Positions 17,701 through 27,290 are shown, numbered from the stretch's first letter. The stretch: DNA of 64,000 nucleotides from JAJEAO01 sp963667635 (GCA_965232015.1 OZ246946.1:1054001-1118000); one strand, 5' to 3'. Notes: generated by a model not told the origin, from the sequence alone. Numbers and translations are program-made.

Positions 17701-18379
17701 CCTCGGCGTCCTGGCCGGTCAGGTTCCGCCCGCCCCGGTCCACCGCGGTGAAAGAGACGATCAGGCCGGGATCGTCGTCCGCCTCATCGAGCGCCTCCCG
17801 GCAGGCGTCGAGCGCCGCCTTGGCGTTCAGCGTGTCGAAGCAGGTCTCCACCAGCAGGAGGTCGGCTCCTCCGGCGAGGAGTCCGCGCGCCTGCTCCCGA
17901 TAGGCGGAGCGGAGAGCCATCCAGGAGGTGCCGCGGTAGCCGGGGTCCTCCACTCGCGGGGAGATGCCGAGGGTGCGGTTCGTCGGCCCCATCGAGCCGA
18001 GCACGAAGACCCGACGATCCGGCGCGAACTTCTCGATCGCCCGCCGGGCGAGCCGGGCGCCGGCGCGGTTCACTTCGAAGGCGAGATCGCTGACGGCGTA
18101 GTCGGCCAGCGAGACCGCGTTCGCGTTGAACGTGTTCGTCGTGAGCGCGTCGGCGCCGGCGGCGAGGTAGTCCCGGTGGAGCGCTTCCACCAGTTCGGGG
18201 CGGGAGAGGCAGAGCGCGTCGTGGAGCCCGGCGAGCGGCTGTGGGCGCCGGGCGAGGCGCTGTCCGCGGAAGGCGGCCTCGTCGAGGGCGAGGGACTGGA
18301 GCATGGTCCCGACGCCGCCGTCGAAGACCACGATCCGCTCCGAGAGGGCGTCCCGGAAGGCCGCCCGCGCGTTCCTCAT
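14747..18379 (-). CDS. metH: Cobalamin-dependent methionine synthase MetH
   Basis: Transfers methyl from 5-methyltetrahydrofolate to homocysteine via B12. At 1210 residues it is full length with all four modules. The homocysteine domain (1-320) has zinc ligands C244 (GVNCSF), C307 and C308 (GGCCGT). The pterin domain (~350-610) carries IGERTNVTGS and LLDVNMDEGLLD. The B12 cap and binding domain (~650-890) has axial His751 in DVHDIGKSIVG, with GLSGLITPSLDEM and GGATTS. The SAM-activation domain (~910-1210) carries RPAPGYPATPD and ASVAGLYFASPEARYF. The start at 18379 is the ATG before RNARAAFRDAL. No cobalamin riboswitch fits in the 126-base divergent spacer. Confidence 0.97.
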   Translation of the reverse strand: MRNARAAFRDALSERIVVFDGGVGTMLQSLALDEAAFRGQRLARRPQPLAGLHDALCLSRPELVEALHRDYLAAGADALTTNTFNANAVSLADYAVSDLAFEVNRAGARLARRAIEKFAPDRRVFVLGSMGPTNRTLGISPRVEDPGYRGTSWMALRSAYREQARGLLAGGADLLLVETCFDTLNAKAALDACREALDEADDDPGLIVSFTAVDRGGRNLTGQDAEAFWISVAHAGVTAAGVNCSFGAATMRPFVERLAACAPVPVGAVPNAGLPNDLGEYDETPAATAGEVAALAGSGLLNFTGGCCGTTPDHIAAVRRAVRRAVPRRLPRPPAGLRLAGTDPLVRPGRAFLVIGERTNVTGSRRFARLIRRRKFEAATRVARDQVRGGANLLDVNMDEGLLDSASCMERFLRFTSMEPDIARLPVMVDSSKLDVIEAGLRCLPGKGVVNSLSLKDGEAAFLSAARRLRRHGPALVVMAFDETGQAVDAERKTAICARAYRLLTGIGVPPEDIVFDPNVLAVATGMAEHDRYAVEFLEALPRIRAACPGALLSGGISNLSFAFRGNDTVRGAMNAVFLHHAIAAGLDMAIVNAGRLPAVDDIPDGLRERVEDVILARRPDATARLVELASRTRSRARARVATDAWRARPVSERLAHAVIHGILDHIGDDALEALEVERAALAVIEGPLMDGMRVVGDRFGDGRMFLPQVVKSARVMKRAVARLTPFMDADEASAARRPRIVLATVKGDVHDIGKSIVGIVFACGGYEVEDLGVMVPADRILDAADAGNAAIIGLSGLITPSLDEMERFAAEMERRGDERPLLIGGATTSARHTALKIAPERSGPVVHVSDASRATGVVRSLLGSGAADYLASVRERQEGERRRGHRRRPALLSLADARERAPCFSRADDVRPAFLGVRVLPDVPLRDLLPFVDWTPFFHAWQFRGVWPALLDHPEAGPAARELLAAAGSRAERLAAGRELGASAVYGFFPAARDGDDIVVWSGAGEDDGPPFRLPTLRQQEDRPGPRLAASDFVAPAQDGRPQDVIGMFCVTAGLGLDAAVEAAELRDDDYDALLLRSLADRFAEALAEKLHQQARRELGYAADEDLSPAELIRGRYRGIRPAPGYPATPDLSILREVFDALGAEQALGVRLTGSFAIAPAASVAGLYFASPEARYFSVGKIGGDQLADYARRRGIRAKRAESLLRQLL

Positions 18380-18396
18380 GGCGCCGGAAGTATGGA

Positions 18397-18450
18397 GTGC
18401 CGCTCTCCAGAGCGGCACGATGGAGCGCCGGACTGGAGTCCGGCGCTCCA
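18397..18450. repeat. REP-like palindrome pair
   Basis: Two perfect palindromes sit back to back in the divergent spacer between metH and the symporter gene. The first is at 18397-18418 with a 10-base stem (GTGCCGCTCT / AGAGCGGCAC). The second is at 18421-18450 with a 14-base stem around the core GCCGGACT-GG-AGTCCGGC. A fragment of a third follows to about 18466. The second palindrome recurs at 29601-29624 inside the fumarase gene and in degenerate form near 46022-46046. This identifies a dispersed REP-type family. Confidence 0.8.
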
Positions 18451-18505
18451 TAGAGAGCGGCGCTCCCTGACCGCTCCCGACCCGGGTACCATCGGCCCCC
18501 CGCCC

Positions 18506-19729
18506 GTGCCGCTCCATGTCCTCGTCCTGATCGCCATCGCCGGCGGCATCCTCACGGGCATTCTGCTCGGCGAGACGGCGTCTGTCCTTCAGCCGATCGC
18601 GGATCTGTTCGTTCAGCTCCTTCGCATGCTGATCGCGCCGCTCATCTTCGTGACCCTCGGCCTTGCGATCACCGGGATCCGGGGTCGGACCGCGGGCGCC
18701 ATCGGCCTCCGCGCCTTCTCCTACAACCTCGCGACCCTGGCGGCCGCCCTCGCCATCGGGATCGCCTTCGCGGTGTGGCTGGGACCCGGCCGGGGGGTGG
18801 ACCTCTCCGCTCTCGGAGGGATGCCCTCCGATCCGGGCGGTGTGGAGGCTGCCTCCGGTCGTTCGCTCCACGAGATCCTCGTCGGCATCGTCCCCTCCAG
18901 CATCGGCCGGGCCTTCGTGGACGGCGACGTGCTCCAGGTGCTTTTTCTCGCCATCCTGTTCGGGTTCGCCGTGAACGCCCTCGGCCGCGAGCGCACCCGG
19001 CCGCTACTCGAGGTCCTCGAGGCCGTGAACAGCGTGCTCTACCGGGTCGTCGGGTGGGTGGTGCAGTTGGCGCCGCTGGGCGTTTTCGCGATCCTGGCCT
19101 CGGTCGTGGGCCAGTCCGGACTCGGCATCCTCGGCGCGCTGGGCTGGTACGTCGGCGTCTGCCTCATCGCCACCGCGGCCCACGTCGTGGGCGTTCACGG
19201 CGGCGCGGTGCGCTTTCTCGCCGGGCAGCCGCTCGGGAACCTGCTGCGCGGGCTCCGAGAGCCGCTTCCGATCGCCTTCGCCTCCGTCTCGACCGCCGCC
19301 GCGCTCCCGGTCTCGATGGTCTCCGTTCCCCGGGAGACCGGGATTTCGCAGCGAATCGCCGGCTTCGCGCTCCCCTTCGGCGCCGCCGCCGGGCGCGACT
19401 CGAGCGGGATCTACCAGGTCGTCTCGGTGGTCACGATCGCCCAGCTCGTCGGCGAGCCGCTCGCCGGGTCCCAGCTCTTCGTGCTCTGGTTCACCGCCAT
19501 CCTGAGCTCGTGGGCGGTCTCGGCGGTCCCCGGCGCCAGCTTCGTGAACCTCACGATCCTGCTCGGAGCCATGGGGCTGCCGGTCTATCTCTCGGCGCTC
19601 ATCCTCGCCGTGGAACGCCCGCTCGACCACCTGCGCACATCGGGCAACCTGATCGGGCAGTTTTCCAACGCGATCTTCACCGGCGCCACGTCCGGAGAAG
19701 TGGAGCCTCCGGGCAACCCCCGCGCCTGA
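18506..19729 (+). CDS. Dicarboxylate/amino acid:cation symporter (DAACS family)
   Basis: Sodium- or proton-coupled uptake of dicarboxylates or acidic amino acids across the inner membrane. About 407 residues from GTG 18506 (PLHVLVLIAIAGGILTGILLG), which gives the standard first helix. Family features are FVQLLRMLIAPLIFVTL, the hairpin FASVSTAAALPVSM in place of the usual Ser-rich SSSATLP, and in helix 8 DHLRTSGNLIG, which keeps the Asp/Arg/Asn substrate ligands. Odd point: the conserved NMDG motif of helix 7 is replaced by GRDSSGIYQ. Substrate or ion coupling may therefore differ. It reads divergently from metH with the REP palindromes between them. Confidence 0.88.
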   Translation: MPLHVLVLIAIAGGILTGILLGETASVLQPIADLFVQLLRMLIAPLIFVTLGLAITGIRGRTAGAIGLRAFSYNLATLAAALAIGIAFAVWLGPGRGVDLSALGGMPSDPGGVEAASGRSLHEILVGIVPSSIGRAFVDGDVLQVLFLAILFGFAVNALGRERTRPLLEVLEAVNSVLYRVVGWVVQLAPLGVFAILASVVGQSGLGILGALGWYVGVCLIATAAHVVGVHGGAVRFLAGQPLGNLLRGLREPLPIAFASVSTAAALPVSMVSVPRETGISQRIAGFALPFGAAAGRDSSGIYQVVSVVTIAQLVGEPLAGSQLFVLWFTAILSSWAVSAVPGASFVNLTILLGAMGLPVYLSALILAVERPLDHLRTSGNLIGQFSNAIFTGATSGEVEPPGNPRA

Positions 19730-19736
19730 ACCGGCC

Positions 19737-20693
19737 GTGACCGAGCGCGTCGTCGGCCGCTTCCTCTTCGCGGTCGTCGTCGCGGTCGTCCTCGGCCTCG
19801 CTGGCTGCGGCGGGGACGGGGGAGGTCCCGCCCCCACCGCGCCGGCGCCGTCCCCTTCCGCCTCGGTCTCGGGCGCCGTGACCGCCACCGTGACCGGCGT
19901 TCCGATCGTGGGAGCGTCCTTTTCCGTCGGCGACCAGATCGTGGGCGGCTCGGGCGCGGGCGGGGCGTTCGGACTCGACCTCCCCGACGGCGTCCACGAG
20001 ATCACCGTGTCGGCGCCCGGGTTTGTCGAACGCGCGACCCGGGTCCGCGCCCCGGCGACCGGCGTGGCGCTCGAGCTGATCCCCGAGGGAGGTTCGTGGA
20101 CGCTGGAGTTCTACCGGGAGCTGGTCCGCAACGGCGCCGGAGGGGGCGATCTCGAGCCGCTCACCCGGTGGGACTTCGAGCCGACCTTCTACATCGACAC
20201 CCGCCCCGAGCCGGCGACCGGCGACGAGATCCCGGCAGAGACCGTGGCCTTCGTGCGCGAAGCGATCCGGATCACCGTGCCGCTGCTCACCGGCGGCCGG
20301 TTCACCGGCGAGCGGGTCCACGCGACCGACGATCCGCCCCCCGACATGACGCACGGCGCGGTCGTGATTCGCTGGAACGCCGCCGAAGTAGCCGACCGGG
20401 TGGGGAGCGCCAACGCCTTCGCGTTTCAGGTGGGCGGACCGGCGAACGTGGTCGTCTTCCGGCACCTGGAGGAGACGTGGGCCGTCCACCACGAGATCGG
20501 GCATGTCCTGGGGCTCTACCACCCGCTCGGCGGCCATCGTCGGTCGCACATGTGGTACTCGGGAGAGCTGGAGCCTCCCCACTTCACCGATTGGGACATC
20601 TTCCACGCGCAGGTCCTCTACGCGCGCCCGGCCGGGAACCGCGACGTGGATCGCGACCCTCCGGAGTTCGTCCTGGGAACTTCCCGGCGCTGA
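19737..20693 (+). CDS. Lipoprotein with metzincin-type zinc protease domain
   Basis: 318 residues from GTG 19737. The N-terminus VGRFLFAVVVAVVLGLAGCGG is a lipoprotein signal with lipobox LAGC. A Pro/Ala linker leads into a carboxypeptidase-regulatory-like beta domain (VSGAVTATVTGVPIVGASFSVG through GFVERATRV, ~45-110). The C-terminal domain contains VHHEIGHVLGLYHPLG, a complete HExxHxxGxxH zinc motif at about 245-256, and a following Met in RSHMWY that may act as the Met-turn. It is probably a membrane-tethered extracytoplasmic metalloprotease. It lies seven bases after the symporter gene and 71 bases before coxM. No functional link to CO oxidation is apparent. Confidence 0.8.
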   Translation: MTERVVGRFLFAVVVAVVLGLAGCGGDGGGPAPTAPAPSPSASVSGAVTATVTGVPIVGASFSVGDQIVGGSGAGGAFGLDLPDGVHEITVSAPGFVERATRVRAPATGVALELIPEGGSWTLEFYRELVRNGAGGGDLEPLTRWDFEPTFYIDTRPEPATGDEIPAETVAFVREAIRITVPLLTGGRFTGERVHATDDPPPDMTHGAVVIRWNAAEVADRVGSANAFAFQVGGPANVVVFRHLEETWAVHHEIGHVLGLYHPLGGHRRSHMWYSGELEPPHFTDWDIFHAQVLYARPAGNRDVDRDPPEFVLGTSRR

Positions 20694-20750
20694 GCCGGCG
20701 GCCCGCACCTTTCCGCGCCAGCTGTTCGGTATATTCCGACGCTTCCCAAG

Positions 20751-20767
20751 AGGAGGATGAGGATCTG
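20751..20767 (+). promoter_or_regulatory. Shine-Dalgarno and CTG start of coxM
   Basis: AGGAGG at 20751-20756 is followed eight bases later by CTG at 20765, in frame with the conserved CoxM N-terminus (IPPTFDYHAP). The only nearby ATG (20757) is out of frame and meets a stop after three codons. CTG is thus the best-placed start; ATT at 20768 is the other candidate. Confidence 0.6.
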
Positions 20768-21694
20768 ATTCCGCCGACGTTCGACTACCACGCTCCAGGG
20801 ACCCTGGCCGAGGCCAGCCGTCTCCTCGTCGAGAACGAGGACGCGAAGCTGCTCGCCGGAGGCCACAGCCTCATCCCGATGATGCGGTTCCGGGTCGCCC
20901 GACCCCCGGCCGTCGTGGATCTCCGGCGGGTGCCGGACCTGTCCGGCCTCCGCGAGCAGGACGACCACTTGTGGGTCGGCGCCATGACCCGGCAGGCCGA
21001 GGTCGAGAAGTCGGATGTGACCCGGAGCCGCTACCCGCTGCTCGCCGACGCCGCCCGGGTCATCGCCGACCCGGTGGTGCGCAACCTCGCCACCGTGGGC
21101 GGCAACGTCGCCCACGCCGACCCCGGGAACGACCTCCCGGCGGTCATGCTGGCGTATCGGGCGACCATGTGCACGGTGGGATATCCGGACCGATCCGCCG
21201 GCTCGCTCGCCGGCGACGGACCGCGGAGCCTCCCGCTGGCGCCGGAAAAGCGCGAGATCTCGGCGGACGACTTCTTCACCGGGCCGTTCGAGACGGCGCT
21301 CGGGGAGGGCGAGATCCTCACCGGCATCCGGATTCCGGCGCCGGACGCCGGGTCGGGGGGCGCCTACGCCAAGCTGGAACGGAAGGTCGGAGACTACGCG
21401 GTGGCCGCCGTCGCGGTGCAGCTCCGGATCGAGGGCGGCAAGGTGGCCGAGGCCGGAGTGGCGCTCACCAACGTCGGCCTCACGGTGATCCGGGCCTCAG
21501 GCGCCGAGAAGGCCCTGATCGGCTCGGACGGAGGGGAGGCGGCGCTCGATGCCGCCGGGGCGGCCGCCGCCGAAGCCGCCGAGCCGATGGCCGACGCCCG
21601 CGGCTCCGAGGCCTACAAGCGCGCGGTCGTTCGCACGCTCACGTTCCGGGCCGCGTCGAAGGCGATCGCCCGCGCCAGGGGAGGAGCGGCATGA
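20765..21694 (+). CDS. coxM: Carbon monoxide dehydrogenase medium subunit (FAD-binding)
   Basis: Carries FAD and passes electrons from the iron-sulfur subunit to the respiratory chain. 309 residues. FAD-binding motifs are LLAGGHSLIPMM (~32-43) and ATVGGNVAHADPGND (~110-125), followed by FFTGPFETALGEGEIL and the C-terminal AYAKLERKVGDYAVAAVAV domain. Homologues start MIPPxFxYHAP; here that first codon is CTG behind a good Shine-Dalgarno site. The stop overlaps the coxS start (ATGA). The order M-S-L is that of form I aerobic CO dehydrogenases, which supports the assignment over a xanthine dehydrogenase subunit. Confidence 0.9.
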   Translation: MIPPTFDYHAPGTLAEASRLLVENEDAKLLAGGHSLIPMMRFRVARPPAVVDLRRVPDLSGLREQDDHLWVGAMTRQAEVEKSDVTRSRYPLLADAARVIADPVVRNLATVGGNVAHADPGNDLPAVMLAYRATMCTVGYPDRSAGSLAGDGPRSLPLAPEKREISADDFFTGPFETALGEGEILTGIRIPAPDAGSGGAYAKLERKVGDYAVAAVAVQLRIEGGKVAEAGVALTNVGLTVIRASGAEKALIGSDGGEAALDAAGAAAAEAAEPMADARGSEAYKRAVVRTLTFRAASKAIARARGGAA

Positions 21695-22180
21695 GCGCGC
21701 ACCGCGTCACGATCACCGTCAACGGCGAGCCGATGGAGCGCGAGATCGAATCACGCCTCCTCCTCGTCCACTTCCTGCGCGAGGAGCTCGGTCTCACCGG
21801 CACCCACATCGGGTGCGACACGACGTCCTGTGGGGCCTGCACCGTCCTCCTCGACGGCAGGCCGGCGAAGAGCTGCACCGTGTTCGCGGTGGCGGCCGAC
21901 GGTGCCGAAGTGACCACGGTGGAAGGGCTCGCGAACGGCGGGCTCCATCCCATCCAGCAGGCGTTCATGGAGTGTCACGGCCTGCAGTGCGGTTTCTGCA
22001 CCCCCGGGATGATGCTGACCTCGAAGGCGCTCATCGAGGAGAACCCGGATCCCTCCGAGGCGGACGTCCGCTGGGGGATTTCCGGGAACCTGTGCCGGTG
22101 CACCGGCTACGTGAACATCGTGAAGGCGGTTCAGCAGGCCGCCGCCACGATCCGGTCCGAGGCCGGAGAGGAGGCTGACC

Positions 22181-22188
<8 letters not shown>
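21691..22188 (+). CDS. coxS: Carbon monoxide dehydrogenase small subunit (2 x [2Fe-2S])
   Basis: 165 residues with two [2Fe-2S] clusters. The plant-ferredoxin-like site is GCDTTSCGACTVLLDG plus the Cys in AKSCTVF. The helical-domain site is LQCGFCTPGMM plus GNLCRCTGYVNI. The start ATG overlaps the coxM stop, and its stop lies eight bases inside the coxL reading frame (coxL starts at 22181). All three subunits are therefore translationally coupled. It transfers electrons from the molybdenum centre of CoxL to the FAD of CoxM. Confidence 0.95.
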
Positions 22189-24532
<2,344 letters not shown>

Positions 24533-24563
24533 CCCGGGCGCCCGGGACGCGAGCCGCCGCGCC

Positions 24564-25538
24564 GTGGAGACCGGTTCCGGCGGCGCGCCCGGGTCGGTCT
24601 GGCGCGAGGCCGCCCGGCTTTGCCGCAAGGGGGAGCCATTTGCGCTCGCGACCGTCGTCCGGGCCGAGCGGCCCACGTCCGCGCGGCCCGGCGCCAAGGC
24701 GATCGTCCGGGAGGACGGAGAGATTCGGGGGTTCGTGGGCGGCGCCTGTGTGCGGCCGTCGGTCCGGCGCGAGGCGCTCGCGTCGCTCGAGGACGGCCGG
24801 CCCCGGCTGCTGCGGATCTCGCCCGATGCCCCGGCGCCCGGCGCTCCGGCGCCCGAAGGCGTGCTCGAAGAGGTCATGGCCTGCGTGAGCGGCGGCGCTC
24901 TCGACATCCACATCGAGCCCTGTCTGCCCGCGCCGCGGCTCGTCGTGTATGGGGATTCGCCGGTGGCGGCGGCGTGCCGGAGGCTGGGGGAGACGCTGGG
25001 TTACGAAGTGCGGAAGTCGGGGGACGCCCTGGGCGCGCCGGGCGCCTGCGCCGGAGCCGTCGTCGTCGTCGCGGCGCACGGATCCGGGGAGCTGGCGGTG
25101 CTTCGGGCCGCGCTCGCCGCGGGCCGGGCGGCGTGGGTGGGACTCGTCGCCAGCCCGCGGCGGGCGGAGTCGGTGCGGCGGAGCCTTCGCGCGACCGCTT
25201 TGTCCTGGCGCGAGCTCGGGAGGCTCCGGTCCCCGGCCGGGCTCGACATCGGGGCGGAGTCGCCCGGCGAAATCGCGCTCAGCATCTTCGCCCAGGTGAT
25301 CGCCGAGCGGCGTCAGGCAGCCCGGGCGACGGAGGCGGCGGCGCTCCCGAAAGCCGGGCCCGCCGACCCGTCACCCCCCGTCGGGATCGAGCTCGGTTCG
25401 CCGCCGGCGCCGGAGCAGGTGGACCCGATCTGCGGGATGACGGTCCGGGCGGATTCGCCGCACCGCCTCGAGCGCGACGGAGAGGTGGTCCTCTTCTGCT
25501 GCTCGGGTTGCCTCGCCCGCTACGAAGCGGCTAGCTGA
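24564..25538 (+). CDS. XdhC/CoxF-like maturation factor fused to YHS domain
   Basis: 324 residues from GTG 24564, just after coxL. Residues ~10-110 are the XdhC/CoxI domain (GEPFALATVVRAERPTSARPGAKAIV, GFVGGACVRPSV). Residues ~130-260 are the Rossmann-like XdhC C-terminal domain (PRLVVYGDSPVAAACRRLGE, AWVGLVASPRRAESVRR, PGEIALSIFAQVIAERR). XdhC-type proteins hand sulfurated molybdenum cofactor to molybdenum hydroxylases. The last ~40 residues form a YHS-like metal-binding domain: VDPICGMTV and VVLFCCSGCLARYE. A YHS fusion is not standard for this family and could sense or carry copper for the Mo-Cu site; that is speculation. A start at 24459 would overlap coxL and is less likely. Confidence 0.85.
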   Translation: METGSGGAPGSVWREAARLCRKGEPFALATVVRAERPTSARPGAKAIVREDGEIRGFVGGACVRPSVRREALASLEDGRPRLLRISPDAPAPGAPAPEGVLEEVMACVSGGALDIHIEPCLPAPRLVVYGDSPVAAACRRLGETLGYEVRKSGDALGAPGACAGAVVVVAAHGSGELAVLRAALAAGRAAWVGLVASPRRAESVRRSLRATALSWRELGRLRSPAGLDIGAESPGEIALSIFAQVIAERRQAARATEAAALPKAGPADPSPPVGIELGSPPAPEQVDPICGMTVRADSPHRLERDGEVVLFCCSGCLARYEAAS

Positions 25539-25544
25539 CCCAAA

Positions 25545-25765
25545 CGGCGGTCTGGATCCGGAGAGCGCCGCAGATCCAGGGTCGCGTCCGACCCGCGTCG
25601 CGCCAGCGAGCCGGGACAGCTTCCGATCCAACGTCACGACGGGGAGCCGCCCCGCTTCGGGGGCGCATTCCAGGATGAGATTCCAGGACGAGATTCCAGG
25701 ATGAGACAGTCCACGAAGCCGGGCGATCCCTCGGGTAGCGAGGTGGCATGGGCCCGGCGAGCGGC
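25545..25765 (-). pseudogene. Remnant of a PIN-domain (VapC-like) toxin gene
   Basis: On the minus strand the codons GSPGFVDCLILE (ending at 25694) and CAPEAGRLPVVTLDRKLSRL (starting at 25667) are the typical C-terminal half of a PIN toxin, where the Asp of FVDCLI and the Asp of TLDRKL are active-site acids. They are separated by exactly 26 bases, namely two extra copies of a 13-base unit. This throws the frame; deleting 25668-25693 restores it. No N-terminal half with the first catalytic Asp is recognisable upstream, so the gene is also truncated. It abuts the 3' end of the XdhC-YHS gene. Confidence 0.72.
25667..25705. repeat. Tandem repeat, 3 x 13 bp, inside the toxin remnant
   Basis: Three copies of ATTCCAGGATGAG (the middle one with C for T) run from 25667, 25680 and 25693. 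On the minus strand each encodes part of the PIN motif DCLILE, so the repeat arose by duplicating coding sequence. It is the direct cause of the frameshift. Confidence 0.9.
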
Positions 25766-25804
25766 ACCTCCCACTCGAGGTCCGGCGCCGTCCCGCCGCG
25801 GGTT

Positions 25805-26149
25805 TCAGGGCCGGGGTGACTCGATGGCGCTGACTACGTCAGGTCCTGTCGGAGCGGGCGCTGGCTCGGGGAGGTCCGGCGATCCGGTGAGCTGCGTGAG
25901 GAGGAGCTGGAAGGCGCCCTCGAGCCGGGATACCCGGTCGGACAGAGCCTGGATCGTGTCCTCGATGCGGTCCATGCGGTCGGAGAGGGCCTTGTGCCCG
26001 GCTTCCATGCGATCGGAAAGGGCCTTCTGTCCGGTCAACATGCGCTCGGTCAAGGACCTCTGACCGGAGAGAATGAGGGCGGCGAGCGACGCGCCCACGC
26101 CCAGCCCGGCGATTCCGACTCCGAGGATCGCGGCCATCTCGGGATTCAT
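25805..26149 (-). CDS. Small membrane-anchored coiled-coil protein
   Basis: 114 residues. A single membrane segment (MAAILGVGIAGLGVGASLAALIL) is followed by a heptad-repeating helix with near-duplicate units RMLTGQKALSDRMEAGHKALSDRMDRIE and LSDRVSRLEGAFQLLLTQL. A disordered Pro/Ala-rich tail ends the protein. The layout resembles small membrane proteins found beside toxin-antitoxin or mobile loci that oligomerise through the coiled coil. No enzymatic motif is present. It sits 40 bases upstream of the PIN-toxin remnant on the same strand. Function unknown. Confidence 0.65.
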   Translation of the reverse strand: MNPEMAAILGVGIAGLGVGASLAALILSGQRSLTERMLTGQKALSDRMEAGHKALSDRMDRIEDTIQALSDRVSRLEGAFQLLLTQLTGSPDLPEPAPAPTGPDVVSAIESPRP

Positions 26150-26467
26150 GCGTTCAGCCTAGCACGTGGAGGCGGCCCTTCGACGGCGCCCGGTGGCTCT
26201 CTCAACGGACCCGGGGCACCGCGTCCCGGGCGGGAGGGTGGCATCAGCCCGGGCGTCATGAAGACCGGACCGGAGGTCGCTGACGGCGTTAATCCACCCG
26301 GCTCTGGAGCCGGCGGCCCCGCGGAGCGGGATCAGGCTGGCGCCGTCACCCGGGAGTGAGACGAACCGAACCACGGGACGAACGCCGGAGCGGAAACCGC
26401 TCCGGCATCCGTCTTCCTGGGGCCTCTGATGATCGCTCGCCCCGGGCCGTCTGGAGAACAGCGCGGC
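26150..26467. other. Non-coding spacer with a terminator-like hairpin
   Basis: No supported gene lies here. The only structure I see is the perfect hairpin at 26384-26406. Confidence 0.6.
26384..26406 (-). terminator. Hairpin downstream of the spondin-like gene
   Basis: GCCGGAGCGG and CCGCTCCGGC form a perfect 10-base stem with an AAA loop, about 60 bases past the stop of the minus-strand spondin-domain gene. There is no U-rich tail, so it is at best a weak or Rho-assisted terminator, or an RNA-stabilising stem. Confidence 0.4.
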
Positions 26468-27223
26468 CTACTCGTGAACTTCGTGGGCGATGATCCGCGA
26501 TACCGGGGAATCCTGACCGAAGGGTGCGACTTCGAGATAAGTGATCGCTTCCATCGTGTCGGCACCTTCCTCCGCCTTGAACATGAAGTCCTCCCCCATG
26601 GCGGTGCCCGCATCGAAGGCGTAGCTCTCGAACGCGACTTCTTCGAGCCACTCACCATTCTCATCCACCGCGCAGACTGTCGAAAAGCCGATGAACCAGT
26701 CGGTGCTGGGCGCGATCATCTGGGCGAAGCTGAAGCAGGGTTCGTCGTGGTGCACCTCGATGATCGGGTCGTCCGACGTCAGGAGCGCGCTGATCTGCGC
26801 CTCCTCGCTTCCGTAGATCTCGTATCCGGCCGCCACGGCCTCGCCGAGGAGCATCTCGCTGGCGCCGGTTTCGGCGAGGATCTTCAGTCCGGCGGAGGCC
26901 ATGCCGCCCAGTTCCCAGAGGTTCTCCCCCATCGGGTGCGCGAAGAAGGCGATGTGGGGAGCTACGCCCACTCCCTCCGGGTAGGGGGCTGCGCCGAGCG
27001 CCTGGAACAGCGGGTTGCTCGAGATGAGCGCCTCGTACTCGATCCGGTACACCGCCATCTCGTGGTCGTGGTCGTCCGGTTCAGGTGCAGGCGCAGGGGC
27101 CGGAGCCGGGGTGGGCGCCGGCGCCGGAGCGTCGTCGTCGGCCGCGCAGGCAGCGAAGGCCAGCGACAGCGCGATCGCGGCGAAGATCGCGAGCGCGATC
27201 CGGAGCGGATGGTTTCTCGACAT
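26468..27223 (-). CDS. Spondin-domain lipoprotein
   Basis: 251 residues from ATG 27223, with AAGGAG seven bases upstream. A lipoprotein signal (IALAIFAAIALSLAFAACAA) precedes an Ala-Pro repeat linker and an acidic His-rich stretch (EPDDHDHEMAVY). The remainder matches the bacterial spondin N-terminal-like domain: PHIAFFAHPMGENLWELGGMASAGLKILAETG, then FSFAQMIAPSTDWFIGFSTVCAV, then DAGTAMGEDF near the end. In eukaryotes this domain mediates extracellular-matrix binding; in bacteria such lipoproteins are surface-exposed with unknown role. The divergent peptidase gene starts 240 bases away, so both promoters lie in 27224-27464. Confidence 0.82.
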   Translation of the reverse strand: MSRNHPLRIALAIFAAIALSLAFAACAADDDAPAPAPTPAPAPAPAPEPDDHDHEMAVYRIEYEALISSNPLFQALGAAPYPEGVGVAPHIAFFAHPMGENLWELGGMASAGLKILAETGASEMLLGEAVAAGYEIYGSEEAQISALLTSDDPIIEVHHDEPCFSFAQMIAPSTDWFIGFSTVCAVDENGEWLEEVAFESYAFDAGTAMGEDFMFKAEEGADTMEAITYLEVAPFGQDSPVSRIIAHEVHE

Positions 27224-27267
27224 CGGATGACTCCTTGAAAGGGGAACGCGGGCCGCGGCGGCCGGAT

Positions 27268-27290
27268 GAACCCGAACCCGAACCCGAACC
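27268..27290. repeat. Hexanucleotide repeat (GAACCC)n
   Basis: About three and a half copies of GAACCC lie in the divergent spacer upstream of the spondin-domain lipoprotein gene. Length variation here could alter promoter spacing, but no promoter elements can be assigned with confidence. Confidence 0.7.

Noticed and set aside
16127..18505. Very long plus-strand open frame opposite metH
   Set aside because: It is an antisense shadow of a high-GC gene; Arg/Gly/His-rich, no domains. Only its last part from 18506 is the real symporter.
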